From positions 1,152,001-1,216,000 of the forward strand of contig NZ_JAFP01000001.1 of assembly GCF_000526195.1 (NCBI RefSeq): a stretch of 64,000 bases of DNA, in the 5' to 3' direction. The position numbers were made by a program, and so were the translations under genes. Of the stretch, positions 7,014 to 15,238 are shown piece by piece. Position 1 is the first letter of the stretch. The number at the start of each line of letters is the position of its first letter. Source of the stretch: Hippea sp. KM1 (lineage in GTDB: Bacteria; Campylobacterota_A; Desulfurellia; Desulfurellales; Hippeaceae). Under the pieces are notes generated by a model. That model was not told where the DNA came from and ran no database searches. It saw only the letters and a program-made list of their open reading frames with translations.

Positions 7014-7286
7014 TTATACAAAACCATCAAAACCACAGAAAACACCGCCATTAGAATGAAGTAAAAATGATTTTTCAACACAGCTTTTGCAGATGTGGTA
7101 AAACCTAATATTATCTCTTCTTTTGCTAACGCTTTTTAGCTCCCTCACAAGCTCTTTTAGTTGCGTCTTGTTAAGCTCAACCTCAAAAACAGAGAAGTTT
7201 ACCCTGATACCATAGCCTTCAAGTATTGAAGCGACCTTTTTTCTTCTTTTGTCATCGTCTATATCGTAAGCAATAAGAAAAAACAT
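7014..7286 (-). CDS. cas2: CRISPR-associated endonuclease Cas2
   Basis: Cas2, 90 aa, the dimeric partner of Cas1 in spacer capture. The N terminus has the ferredoxin-like Cas2 pattern, YDIDDDKRRKK followed by GYGIRVNFSVFEV. The C-terminal tail has two closely spaced Cys (ICKSC), not usual for the core fold. The start chosen is ATG 7286, which shares its A with the TGA stop of the RT-cas1 gene (TGATG), implying coupled translation; an in-frame TTG one codon upstream is less likely. It is the last cas gene before the leader. Confidence 0.92.
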   Translation of the reverse strand: MFFLIAYDIDDDKRRKKVASILEGYGIRVNFSVFEVELNKTQLKELVRELKSVSKRRDNIRFYHICKSCVEKSFLLHSNGGVFCGFDGFV

Positions 7287-9400
7287 CAATACCTTCCAAT
7301 AAAGGGCCTGTATTTTTTATCTTTTAAAATAGCATCCTTGAGCCTTAAAGCCTGCATAAATATGACATTTTCCAACTTTCTTTGCTCCTTTCTGTAGATA
7401 GTATAACTTGCAAGGCGTTCGTAAATGTTTTTTGAGATGTTCTTTTTTGACTCCAGTGTAAGCTTACCCTCCAAATCAACCTCTATTTTTTCGTTTTTAT
7501 TAATCATGGAAAAAATGGTTCTATCAACTATGTAAGTTCTAAATTCCTCAATCAAATCGAATACCAGCGTTGGTTTGGTAGAATCAAGAGTATGTAGGTA
7601 TGAAATATGAAGAGAAAGGCCAGCATAGATTAAAGCCTGCCTTATTTTGCCGTATAGTATGGCATAGCCGTAATTTAAGGCTGAGTTAATTTCATCCTTC
7701 GCATCCTTTGTTATCCTTGAGAAATCCCTTTTTATGACTTTTGAGATGGCCTTCCAATAAAGATTTGAGCCGCCGCCTTCTATACCCATTAAAGAGTTTA
7801 TATCTCTTGCTTTTTCAGCCTTTTTTATAGATTGGCTGAGCCCATTTATTTCTATGTCCAATATATCGTGGTATTTGTTTAGGTACTTCAAATAGTTTTT
7901 CTGATTTTTGAGTTTTCCTAAAACAAAGGATTTTGCAATCTCAAGTTGCTTCGGTGTTCCTAAAATAATTGCTTGCTTGTGTATATTTTGATGCGTTGAA
8001 GCCTTGTAGTAGCTAATACTTGCATAAGGAAAGTGCTTTTTATCAATAAAATCCAAAAAAATCTTCTCTTTTGCACATCGATAAATGACATCGCTACTTA
8101 AAAGAAAACCCCTTCCTTCAAAAATTATCCTTTCGACCTTTTTAATAGGAAAGGATTTTACCACTCTCCTGTTTTTCTTCAAAACAAGCTTATTCCTACT
8201 AACACCCAGCATAACGCCAAATCTATTGACATGGATTACGGATGAGGCAAGGAGCCTTTTCTGGGTTTCAACCTTCTTCTTTTTTATCTTCTGATCTACC
8301 GTTATGAGTTTATTGTGGGCTTTTTTCAAACATAGATTTATTACGCCTTGTTTATTTGTAAACATGTTCAAAAATAGAATATTTTTAGATTTCTCTCTGA
8401 GTTTGCTCTTTGATGCTACAAACCCTTTCGTTTTTGAAATAATCATAGCGTTTGTAAGAGACTCAATAACGGCAGATTTAATGAATTTGTTATCTGGTGA
8501 GATTCTTAGGTAATAATTTTTTAAAGCTGTAAAGTATGTGTTCATCTTCTCTACATACTCATCAAACGGTAAACGGGAGTAGTCTTGAAGTTTCTGTTGG
8601 ATTCTTTTTACTCTTTCTTTATCAATTGTCCTGAATCTGTTTGTAAAATAGGCTCCTAAAAAAGCAAAGCCGGAGTCGGTTGTGGTTATATATGTCTTTT
8701 CCTCATTCAGACCCAGTTTATAAACCTTTAGAAATCTCTTTAGGTTTCTGTGGATGAGTTCAATTCTATCGTGCGTCTTTGCAAAAACAACAAAATCATC
8801 GGCAAATCTAACAAAATTAAATCCGTGTCTCTCTAAAAACTTGTCCATCCTATCAAGATATATATTTGAAAGTATGGGAGATATTATATTGCCCTGATGA
8901 ACACCAAGATTATGATCCTCATATTCCAAATTCTTAACAGTTCCAATTTTTATATACATCATAATCAAATCTATCAGACTATCATCTTTTATTTTCTCTT
9001 TAAGCATGCAAATCAAAAGGGAGTGGTCAATTGTCTCAAAGAAATCTTTTATATCTGTTTTAAGCACATATTTTTCGCCCCTTTTTATGTAGTCAAAGGT
9101 TCTATTAACCGCCTTTAGTGGTCCTTTGTTTGGCCTGTAAGCATAGGATTTATCTGAAAATGAAGAATCAAACAGTTCTGTTAGATATTCGTGAAGCAAT
9201 GCCTGTACGATTTTATCCTTTTTTGAGGCTATTGTTATGGGTCTTATCTTATCGTGTTTTTTTAACTCTATTTTTTGAGGGGGTTCTGGTATATAAGTAG
9301 AATTTTGGAGAGCTCTAAATAGGTTCTCTATTTCCTTTTCTGGTAAATGTATTTCTCTTTTTAAAGAAACTCTTTTTAAATTCTCCCTGGTAAATATCAT
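7286..9400 (-). CDS. cas1: Reverse transcriptase-Cas1 fusion
   Basis: A 704 aa fusion of a group II intron-type reverse transcriptase (about residues 1-330) and Cas1 (about 375-704). RT residues are intact: KTDIKDFF with Asp116, QGNIISPILSN at 169-179 and FADD at 199-202. The Cas1 half keeps the MGIEGGGSNLYW glutamate region (about 538) and the LVFDLIEEFR metal-binding region (about 615). In studied systems (Marinomonas type III-B) RT-Cas1 with Cas2 captures spacers from RNA as well as DNA, so that activity is expected here. There is no N-terminal Cas6 domain, unlike some relatives. The start has GAGGGTGTGA before ATG and lies 86 nt inside the end of the upstream CARF gene. Confidence 0.95.
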   Translation of the reverse strand: MIFTRENLKRVSLKREIHLPEKEIENLFRALQNSTYIPEPPQKIELKKHDKIRPITIASKKDKIVQALLHEYLTELFDSSFSDKSYAYRPNKGPLKAVNRTFDYIKRGEKYVLKTDIKDFFETIDHSLLICMLKEKIKDDSLIDLIMMYIKIGTVKNLEYEDHNLGVHQGNIISPILSNIYLDRMDKFLERHGFNFVRFADDFVVFAKTHDRIELIHRNLKRFLKVYKLGLNEEKTYITTTDSGFAFLGAYFTNRFRTIDKERVKRIQQKLQDYSRLPFDEYVEKMNTYFTALKNYYLRISPDNKFIKSAVIESLTNAMIISKTKGFVASKSKLREKSKNILFLNMFTNKQGVINLCLKKAHNKLITVDQKIKKKKVETQKRLLASSVIHVNRFGVMLGVSRNKLVLKKNRRVVKSFPIKKVERIIFEGRGFLLSSDVIYRCAKEKIFLDFIDKKHFPYASISYYKASTHQNIHKQAIILGTPKQLEIAKSFVLGKLKNQKNYLKYLNKYHDILDIEINGLSQSIKKAEKARDINSLMGIEGGGSNLYWKAISKVIKRDFSRITKDAKDEINSALNYGYAILYGKIRQALIYAGLSLHISYLHTLDSTKPTLVFDLIEEFRTYIVDRTIFSMINKNEKIEVDLEGKLTLESKKNISKNIYERLASYTIYRKEQRKLENVIFMQALRLKDAILKDKKYRPFIGRY

Positions 9401-10493
9401 TCACACCCTCAAGGAAAAATCTCTTCATGTTGTCCTTTAAATACCTATTGGTGCTCATAAAGGTTATGTTGTGAATCGAGCCCCTTTTTATGGTTTCGTA
9501 TCTTATATCGCTTAATCTACCTGTTATAACGACGGCCCCCCTACCCTCATCGTCTATAATAGATTTAAGCGTCGCATACTTAAAAAGCAGGCTTTCTAAA
9601 TTCACGCCATATTGGTTACGCCAACTTGTCGGTCTTCTATTCTTGCACTCTATAACATGCAAATGATTATCCTTCATTAGTAAAACATCAAACTCATTTT
9701 CAACACCCTCGTTTTCTATTCTTAAACCCACCCTAACATCGTCAAAGCCAAGCTCCTTTGCTAAGATATAAACATAATATTCCAGCGGATCGCCCAATAT
9801 AACTTGGTTAAAATTTTCAACTTTATTAAATTTATCCAACAGGCCAATCTCTTTAAGAATTCTTTTTACATCCTTAAATTTTTCATTATTAAACAAAAAA
9901 TCAAACTTGTTTGCAGACAAAACATAGGCCCTTTTAAAGTCGATGTAATCTCTAAACAGTTTTGTAAATAGCAATTTTATTTTTTCTGGATGCCTATTGG
10001 GTATAACTTCGCTTTTTGACTCTAAAACCTCAATGCCTTTGAGCAAAAAATGGTCCTTTATTGGAACTGAATCTGTTATTTTTTCCTTCTTTATGCCACC
10101 CATATCAACGATTGAGTAAACATTATCAAATATATCGTATGAGACAATTTTTGCGCCAAGCGGCAGGGTTTTTAGTGACATATAGGTGTTAATAAAAGAC
10201 AGCCCATCGGTTGTGTTAATAAAGATATCTTTATCTGCCAAATCAAAAATAAACCTTATAGCCTTGTCGATAGATGAAAAAGAGTGTTCATCGATAGTAT
10301 AAAGCGTGTTTCTTATATCGAGGTTATATTTATCACAGAAACCATCAACACCCTTTTTGAATTTATGGGCTTTCTTTTTCGATCTTTCGGATTTGTCTGA
10401 GATGATAATATGCGTCTTTATTTCATCTTTGAGCTGATAAAAAATAGGCGCAACAGATGAAAAATAATCGCCGATTACGCTAACCAGTATCAA
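9315..10493 (-). CDS. CARF-domain nuclease, Card1/Can2-like (DUF1887)
   Basis: 392 aa. The N-terminal half is a CARF-like Rossmann domain, which in this family binds cyclic oligoadenylate made by Cas10. The C-terminal half is a PD-(D/E)xK nuclease: GDPLEYYVYILAKELGF, then EFDVLL (catalytic Asp) and HVIECKN (ExK). Family members Card1 and Can2 nick DNA and/or cut RNA when activated. The CARF loop reads NTTDGLSF where many relatives have TGGTK, so ligand contacts may differ. It sits in the cas operon between cmr6 and RT-cas1. Because Cmr2 here lacks an HD nuclease, this protein is the obvious signalling effector. Confidence 0.85.
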   Translation of the reverse strand: MILVSVIGDYFSSVAPIFYQLKDEIKTHIIISDKSERSKKKAHKFKKGVDGFCDKYNLDIRNTLYTIDEHSFSSIDKAIRFIFDLADKDIFINTTDGLSFINTYMSLKTLPLGAKIVSYDIFDNVYSIVDMGGIKKEKITDSVPIKDHFLLKGIEVLESKSEVIPNRHPEKIKLLFTKLFRDYIDFKRAYVLSANKFDFLFNNEKFKDVKRILKEIGLLDKFNKVENFNQVILGDPLEYYVYILAKELGFDDVRVGLRIENEGVENEFDVLLMKDNHLHVIECKNRRPTSWRNQYGVNLESLLFKYATLKSIIDDEGRGAVVITGRLSDIRYETIKRGSIHNITFMSTNRYLKDNMKRFFLEGVNDIYQGEFKKSFFKKRNTFTRKGNREPI

Positions 10494-10503
10494 AACTTAC
10501 CTC

Positions 10504-11598
10504 TTAGTTTAGTAAACTTTGAATATACTCCATCCTTTCCCTTGCCTTCTTGCCCATTTTCTTCTTTTTCTGCTTGGGGGTTTTATCAAACTCGTTTTTT
10601 ATAAAGGCTGCAAGCTTTTTAAAGTCATATTCATTTGGGTCAATCTCATTGTTTTTCATCTTGTTGACCAACTCTGTCAATTCATTTTTTCTTCTATACT
10701 CTTCAAACAGCCTTTCTTCTTTTGACAGAGACTTTAATCTTCTCTCCTCTTGCTCTTTTTCGGCTTCTGCTCTTTTTGCCTTTAATTCCCCATCTCTCTT
10801 TCTCTTGGCTTCGTCCAACTCAACCATCTCGAAATGACCATATCCCGATGCCGTTTTTGCTCCTATTCCACCTTCCAACAACAACCTAAAGAACAAGTAT
10901 TCCTTCTCATCTGCGGATATAATCCCGTCGCGGAGTATAAAGTTAAATTCAAACTCAACTCCAGGCCTGACTTTAATCATTTTTATAGGTATTGGCTCCT
11001 TAAACGGTTCATGTGGTGCAAGATAGTCTTCAGCCAAAATAGGGGCGTTTTTTGTTACAATGCAAGCATCGAGAAACTTGTCCCTTTCATACAGGGGTAT
11101 GTTTTCTTTGGAACCGTTTTTATGTCTTATTCCTTCAAATATTTCATCCTTGAGTTGGTCTATGTTTAGGTCTCTCTTTCTTAGAATATCCCTTATAAAT
11201 TCTTCTTTTTCCTTCTTGATGGCTTTGTCGGTATCCTCAAAGAAACTCCTTAAAACCCCCTTTATGCTGCTTGATGGTATAGTTGGCAAACCCGTTGTGT
11301 AATCAAAGTAGAAACCCATCTTTATATCCGAGTTGTCATCAGGAAGACCGTGAAAATAACCTACACCTACAAGGAGACCCGGATATGCTACTTTGAGTCT
11401 AAAGCCGTGTGTGGATATTAATCTGATTTCCTTTAATAGGTCATCCTCATAATCAACCCTTGACTTAAGACCATCAAGAACCCCGCTATCAACCTTAATC
11501 TTATTTCCACCTTTATTTGATTTAACATACAACCTCTTATAGAACAGCCACCCTAAATTGCCCTTAACAATTACATTCTCATTTTTGCCTTTGTTCAT
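10504..11598 (-). CDS. cmr6: Type III-B RAMP protein Cmr6
   Basis: Cmr6, 364 aa, a Cas7-fold subunit capping the Cmr effector next to the 3' part of the crRNA. RAMP features are the YPGLLVGVGYFHGLP region, SSIKGVLRSFFE and the glycine-rich GGIGAKTASGYGHFE. The last ~100 residues are an unusually long Lys/Glu-rich, probably coiled tail. The start is ATG 11598, preceded by GGCAGGAGA; the longer frame from 11637 lacks a ribosome site. It overlaps cmr5 by 20 nt. Confidence 0.9.
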   Translation of the reverse strand: MNKGKNENVIVKGNLGWLFYKRLYVKSNKGGNKIKVDSGVLDGLKSRVDYEDDLLKEIRLISTHGFRLKVAYPGLLVGVGYFHGLPDDNSDIKMGFYFDYTTGLPTIPSSSIKGVLRSFFEDTDKAIKKEKEEFIRDILRKRDLNIDQLKDEIFEGIRHKNGSKENIPLYERDKFLDACIVTKNAPILAEDYLAPHEPFKEPIPIKMIKVRPGVEFEFNFILRDGIISADEKEYLFFRLLLEGGIGAKTASGYGHFEMVELDEAKRKRDGELKAKRAEAEKEQEERRLKSLSKEERLFEEYRRKNELTELVNKMKNNEIDPNEYDFKKLAAFIKNEFDKTPKQKKKKMGKKARERMEYIQSLLN

Positions 11599-11941
11599 TT
11601 TTCTCCTGCCCCTCAAGTTTAAATGTTCTGAGTGCAAGCTTAAGTGCGACAGCGGCCGCCTCGATGTCCTTTTTTTTCTTTAGTGCCACATCCTTAATTT
11701 GACCCTCACCTATGTCTAATATGTATTCGATTGCCCTTAAAACCTTGCTTCTATCCTCTTGAGAACCCGCATTTCTGTTTTCAAAAAACAGCACTGTTGG
11801 CAAGATGCCTGCCTGTCTTATTGAAGCACCAAATGATGATATATATCCGTTGTATTCCTTTGCTACCTTTCCATCTTTAGATGCTATTTTCTCTTTTACT
11901 GCCTCTAAAGCTTTCGGTATATATTTCTCCACCTTGTTCAT
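11579..11941 (-). CDS. cmr5: Type III-B small subunit Cmr5
   Basis: Cmr5, 120 aa, the small all-helical subunit forming the minor filament of the Cmr complex. Identified by size, helical composition, motifs such as SFGASIRQAGILPTVLFF and position between cmr4 and cmr6. The start is ATG 11941 in an ATGA overlap with the cmr4 stop. Confidence 0.88.
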   Translation of the reverse strand: MNKVEKYIPKALEAVKEKIASKDGKVAKEYNGYISSFGASIRQAGILPTVLFFENRNAGSQEDRSKVLRAIEYILDIGEGQIKDVALKKKKDIEAAAVALKLALRTFKLEGQEKNEQRQK

Positions 11942-12774
11942 TTTTCTATCTCCCTGAATCTGCATATTCCATAACCGATGGATGCGTTTGCACCGAGTTG
12001 AATTACATTTTTGGGTGATGTTATCTCAGATACAAACCCCTCCTCAAACCTCTCCAATTGTTCCTTGTCGTCTTTGTTTAAATTTGTTGGAAAGGAAAAT
12101 ACAGTAAAGAATTTGCTCTTTTTGGACAAAACTTCCTCGTAAAATAGATTTATACTTATACCATTCTCTAACTTGTTTCTGGCTATTGTCGGTAAATCCT
12201 CCACATACTCTTTGAATTTGTACTCAAGTTTCTCAGGATACACTATTATCCTTTCCTCTTTGAAAAGTTCGGTTAATACGCTTAAATCAACATCACTTTT
12301 AGTGACCTTTTTATCTTCATCTTCTACCTCGTAATCGCCGTTTGAAATGATATTACCGCTATCTTTGATTCCTTCAAGAAACCCTTTCAATTGTTCATTC
12401 AACGGCATTTCAACACCCAAATGGTTAAGAAAATCAAGCAGGTTCTTTAAGGCGAATGCCGATGTTGCAAAAACATACGGTTGTTTTGAACTCCTTAAGG
12501 GCATGCCTAAAAACATGGCTTCAAAAAACTTTACACTACCGGGATTTTTGTTTTCATCACCAAACACATACTTTATAAATTCTTTGCTCTCTTTTAGGCC
12601 TACCTCAAAGAACTCCCTTAATGCACCCTTCAATGAAGAAGAATGTATAGTTGGATACCCTGTTAACACATCCCTTTGGATAAGGTTGTCTATAATTCCA
12701 AAGTTTGCCTCTCCACTGCCCACATGCATGTTTGTAATATTCTCGATAATAAAAACCCTGTTTTTGTAATTCAT
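11938..12774 (-). CDS. cmr4: Type III-B backbone RNase Cmr4
   Basis: Cmr4, 278 aa, the Cas7-like backbone subunit that cuts target RNA at 6-nt intervals. The N terminus has the diagnostic HVGSGEANFGIIDNLIQRD; Asp28 in this loop aligns with the catalytic aspartate of the family. SSSLKGALREFFE and the C-terminal GANASIGYGICRF complete the RAMP fold. Target RNA slicing should therefore be active. It follows cmr3 by one base. Confidence 0.93.
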   Translation of the reverse strand: MNYKNRVFIIENITNMHVGSGEANFGIIDNLIQRDVLTGYPTIHSSSLKGALREFFEVGLKESKEFIKYVFGDENKNPGSVKFFEAMFLGMPLRSSKQPYVFATSAFALKNLLDFLNHLGVEMPLNEQLKGFLEGIKDSGNIISNGDYEVEDEDKKVTKSDVDLSVLTELFKEERIIVYPEKLEYKFKEYVEDLPTIARNKLENGISINLFYEEVLSKKSKFFTVFSFPTNLNKDDKEQLERFEEGFVSEITSPKNVIQLGANASIGYGICRFREIEK

Positions 12775-12775
12775 T

Positions 12776-13789
12776 TCAACACTCCTTGTATCTATTCATA
12801 CCTATTTTTTGCAGGTTTGCTATATCCAGAAACTCCTTTAGCTTTTGCCTGTTATGGGTATAGATAACACTTCCTGCTTCAAGCACCCTCTTCCTCGAGC
12901 TCTTTCGGTTTCCTGTTCTTGTTATGTTTCTGATTATCCTGCTTTCACCCAAAATAAAGTCGCACCACTTAAGGGCTTTGGGTGGCAGAATGGTATCACT
13001 TAAGATAACAATCCTTTCAAATCCGTCTTTTTTATCAAAATCAAAGTCCTCAAAACCATCCTCAAGGGTTAGTTTAAAAAGACTGTTTTCACCACCCAGC
13101 TGCACTACTCCCTCAAGATTCACTTCTTCTTCTAACTCAACAGCCAAACCAAAACTGAAGCCGTTTTTCAGTCTGTACATTATCTTCTGAAAAAAACCCT
13201 CATCTTTAGAACCCTTGTTTATGCCTACACTCCAGACCTCTTCAAATATGTCATCCTCACTCACAAAGTCGCTTTTATGTATAAAACCGCCGAAGCTATA
13301 TTTCTTTGGGTCTATTCCAAAATCTATAAAATCCTTCTTAAAATTGCCCAAAAAAAGTTCCACCCCCTCTATCTTTCTTGGGTTTAGTTTCAAATCAGCT
13401 GGTGCTCTGTAGTAAATTTTTCTGTCTCTTACTAAGAATACATTTGATATACTTTTAATAATTCCAAAATCCAGTTCTTCTTGGGCATCAAAATCAAAAG
13501 GCTTATCTCCCACCAATTTTACAACTTCTATAAATTCAGGATTATCTTGATTTGGGTTTCTTTTAGGCAGATCAACCCACTCTCCCCTTTTATGCGTGGT
13601 TAGTTTGCCTTTTGCTCTTAAAATCTCCTTCCTTAACATGCCCAGAATCGTCGTTTGTTGTGGCAACTTGAAGCTTTTTGCAAAAAACCTTGCTTTTTCC
13701 TCGCTCCTTAAATCATCAACGCTAAATGTGTGTTCCCCTCCAAAGAAATATGGCGTTAATGGGGTCAATGTTAAGAACTTTCTAATCAT
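12776..13789 (-). CDS. cmr3: Type III-B subunit Cmr3 (Cas5-like)
   Basis: Cmr3, 337 aa, which binds the 5' handle of the crRNA and contacts Cmr2. The start LTPLTPYFFGGEHTFSVDD and the following LPQQTTILGMLRKEIL are typical of Cmr3. It overlaps the cmr2 end by 8 nt. The C terminus is divergent (THNRQKLKEFL), and the usual final glycine-rich RAMP motif is weak. Confidence 0.88.
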   Translation of the reverse strand: MIRKFLTLTPLTPYFFGGEHTFSVDDLRSEEKARFFAKSFKLPQQTTILGMLRKEILRAKGKLTTHKRGEWVDLPKRNPNQDNPEFIEVVKLVGDKPFDFDAQEELDFGIIKSISNVFLVRDRKIYYRAPADLKLNPRKIEGVELFLGNFKKDFIDFGIDPKKYSFGGFIHKSDFVSEDDIFEEVWSVGINKGSKDEGFFQKIMYRLKNGFSFGLAVELEEEVNLEGVVQLGGENSLFKLTLEDGFEDFDFDKKDGFERIVILSDTILPPKALKWCDFILGESRIIRNITRTGNRKSSRKRVLEAGSVIYTHNRQKLKEFLDIANLQKIGMNRYKEC

Positions 13790-15236
13790 CTTCCCTACCT
13801 TCCAATAGCTTTATCATACTCAACATGGAAAAGAGATTGTTAAACTCCTCATCAAAACTCCCTTTTTTTACTCTGTTTTTATACTTTTCAAGCAAACCCT
13901 TAACCTCAATTAGACCTGCTTTAAATTTGGTTTTGTGTATCTCCTCGTTAAAGAAATTCTCAAAGAAATTGTCCAAGTTTATGTTGTTTTCAATAAGGGC
14001 CTTTAAGTTTCTTAATTTGTATTGAAAAGAGTGCGGAAATTCTATCTCATCCGATAGTGCTCTTTTCAATAAATTCTTAAAATCCGTATAAATGTCGCTG
14101 TCGAATTGTTCTGTGAACTCAAACAACTGGCCGCTGTGTTTTCTAACTTTTACACAAACAGCGTTCTTTTTGGACTTAGCCTTTGCAAACAAAGCCTCCC
14201 TTGATTCCTTCAGTGCCTCATAAAGGGGAAATTTGTAATAGGAGATACTTACACCAAAGCTCAAGGAAGTCTGAATACCGCTTTGCGTATTTTTGTTAAA
14301 CTCCTTAAATGCTTCATCGTATTTTTCTCTTAATTCATCTATTAAATCAAATATGGTGCTTTTATCTCTGAAATAGACGGGAGAGAAGAATAGTAAATCA
14401 TCTCCACCCATAAAAACAATATTGCATCCCCTATCTTTCTTTAATAATATTTTTTCTGCTTCTTTCGTGAAGTTAAATATCATCTCGGATGTCTTTTTGC
14501 CTTTCTCTTCTACAACCTTGCTTAAGTTATCTCCATCTGCATGAACTATGGCTATGTATTTATAAACCTTTAAAAACGGCTCTTCGCTTTCTTTTAGCTG
14601 TTCCTTTAAAGCTTTGTAATAATCATCTTCCTCTTTATCCAGTGCAAATTTTACCTTCACGCCGCTACCCTTGCTGGCAATCTCTGCAATACTTTCATAA
14701 CCCCCTTTTCCGCAATCTTTATAGAGCCTTGATTTTAAAATTCTTTCTCTTATTAAGAACCTTTGAAGATAATCTTTATAATCCGAAGGGCACTCAAAAT
14801 AGTCTATATTGTTTAACAAGCGGCTCACTTCTTTTATAGGGTTTTTAAAATCCTGAAATACCTTTATATATGGGATTCTTATGTATGTGTTTATAAACTC
14901 AAAAACCCTGTTTTTATCCTCATTTATTGCATCTGCAATTAGTTCTGACACATTTTCTTTTACTTCTTGCACAAACCTGTTTAGATCTCCATCTATTTCT
15001 TTTTTTGTTTCGATAATTATTCTATCGGCAAACCTTCCAATGCCACCATCCCTTTTCTCAAACAGACTATCTTCCACATGAGGCACCAAAAATTTCACAT
15101 CAGGATTGTCTTTTAATTTGGAGGCTAAATTCTTCATCATATAGCTGAACATATAACTCGCAGCCCAAATCTCAGCCATCTTTCTTCCCATAGATATGGT
15201 CTCAACAATAGGGGAAATTGTTATTCCATAATACAT
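13782..15236 (-). CDS. cmr2: Cas10/Cmr2 without HD domain; cyclase intact
   Basis: Cmr2, the Cas10 large subunit that converts ATP to cyclic oligoadenylate when target RNA is bound. Only 484 aa: it begins directly at the first palm-like domain (ISPIVETISMGRKMAEIWAASY), with no N-terminal HD nuclease domain, which most full-length Cas10 proteins have. The second palm domain keeps HADGDN (about 235) and FMGGDDLLFF (about 277), the GGDD catalytic motif. Direct ssDNA cutting by HD is therefore not expected, while signalling is. It sits between cmr1 and cmr3. Confidence 0.92.
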   Translation of the reverse strand: MYYGITISPIVETISMGRKMAEIWAASYMFSYMMKNLASKLKDNPDVKFLVPHVEDSLFEKRDGGIGRFADRIIIETKKEIDGDLNRFVQEVKENVSELIADAINEDKNRVFEFINTYIRIPYIKVFQDFKNPIKEVSRLLNNIDYFECPSDYKDYLQRFLIRERILKSRLYKDCGKGGYESIAEIASKGSGVKVKFALDKEEDDYYKALKEQLKESEEPFLKVYKYIAIVHADGDNLSKVVEEKGKKTSEMIFNFTKEAEKILLKKDRGCNIVFMGGDDLLFFSPVYFRDKSTIFDLIDELREKYDEAFKEFNKNTQSGIQTSLSFGVSISYYKFPLYEALKESREALFAKAKSKKNAVCVKVRKHSGQLFEFTEQFDSDIYTDFKNLLKRALSDEIEFPHSFQYKLRNLKALIENNINLDNFFENFFNEEIHKTKFKAGLIEVKGLLEKYKNRVKKGSFDEEFNNLFSMLSMIKLLEGREDD

Positions 15237-15238
15237 AG

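Noticed and set aside
7286-9400. A group II intron or retron as the source of the reverse transcriptase
   Set aside because: The RT is fused in frame with a complete Cas1 and lies in a cas operon; no intron RNA ends or msr/msd-like structure were seen around it.
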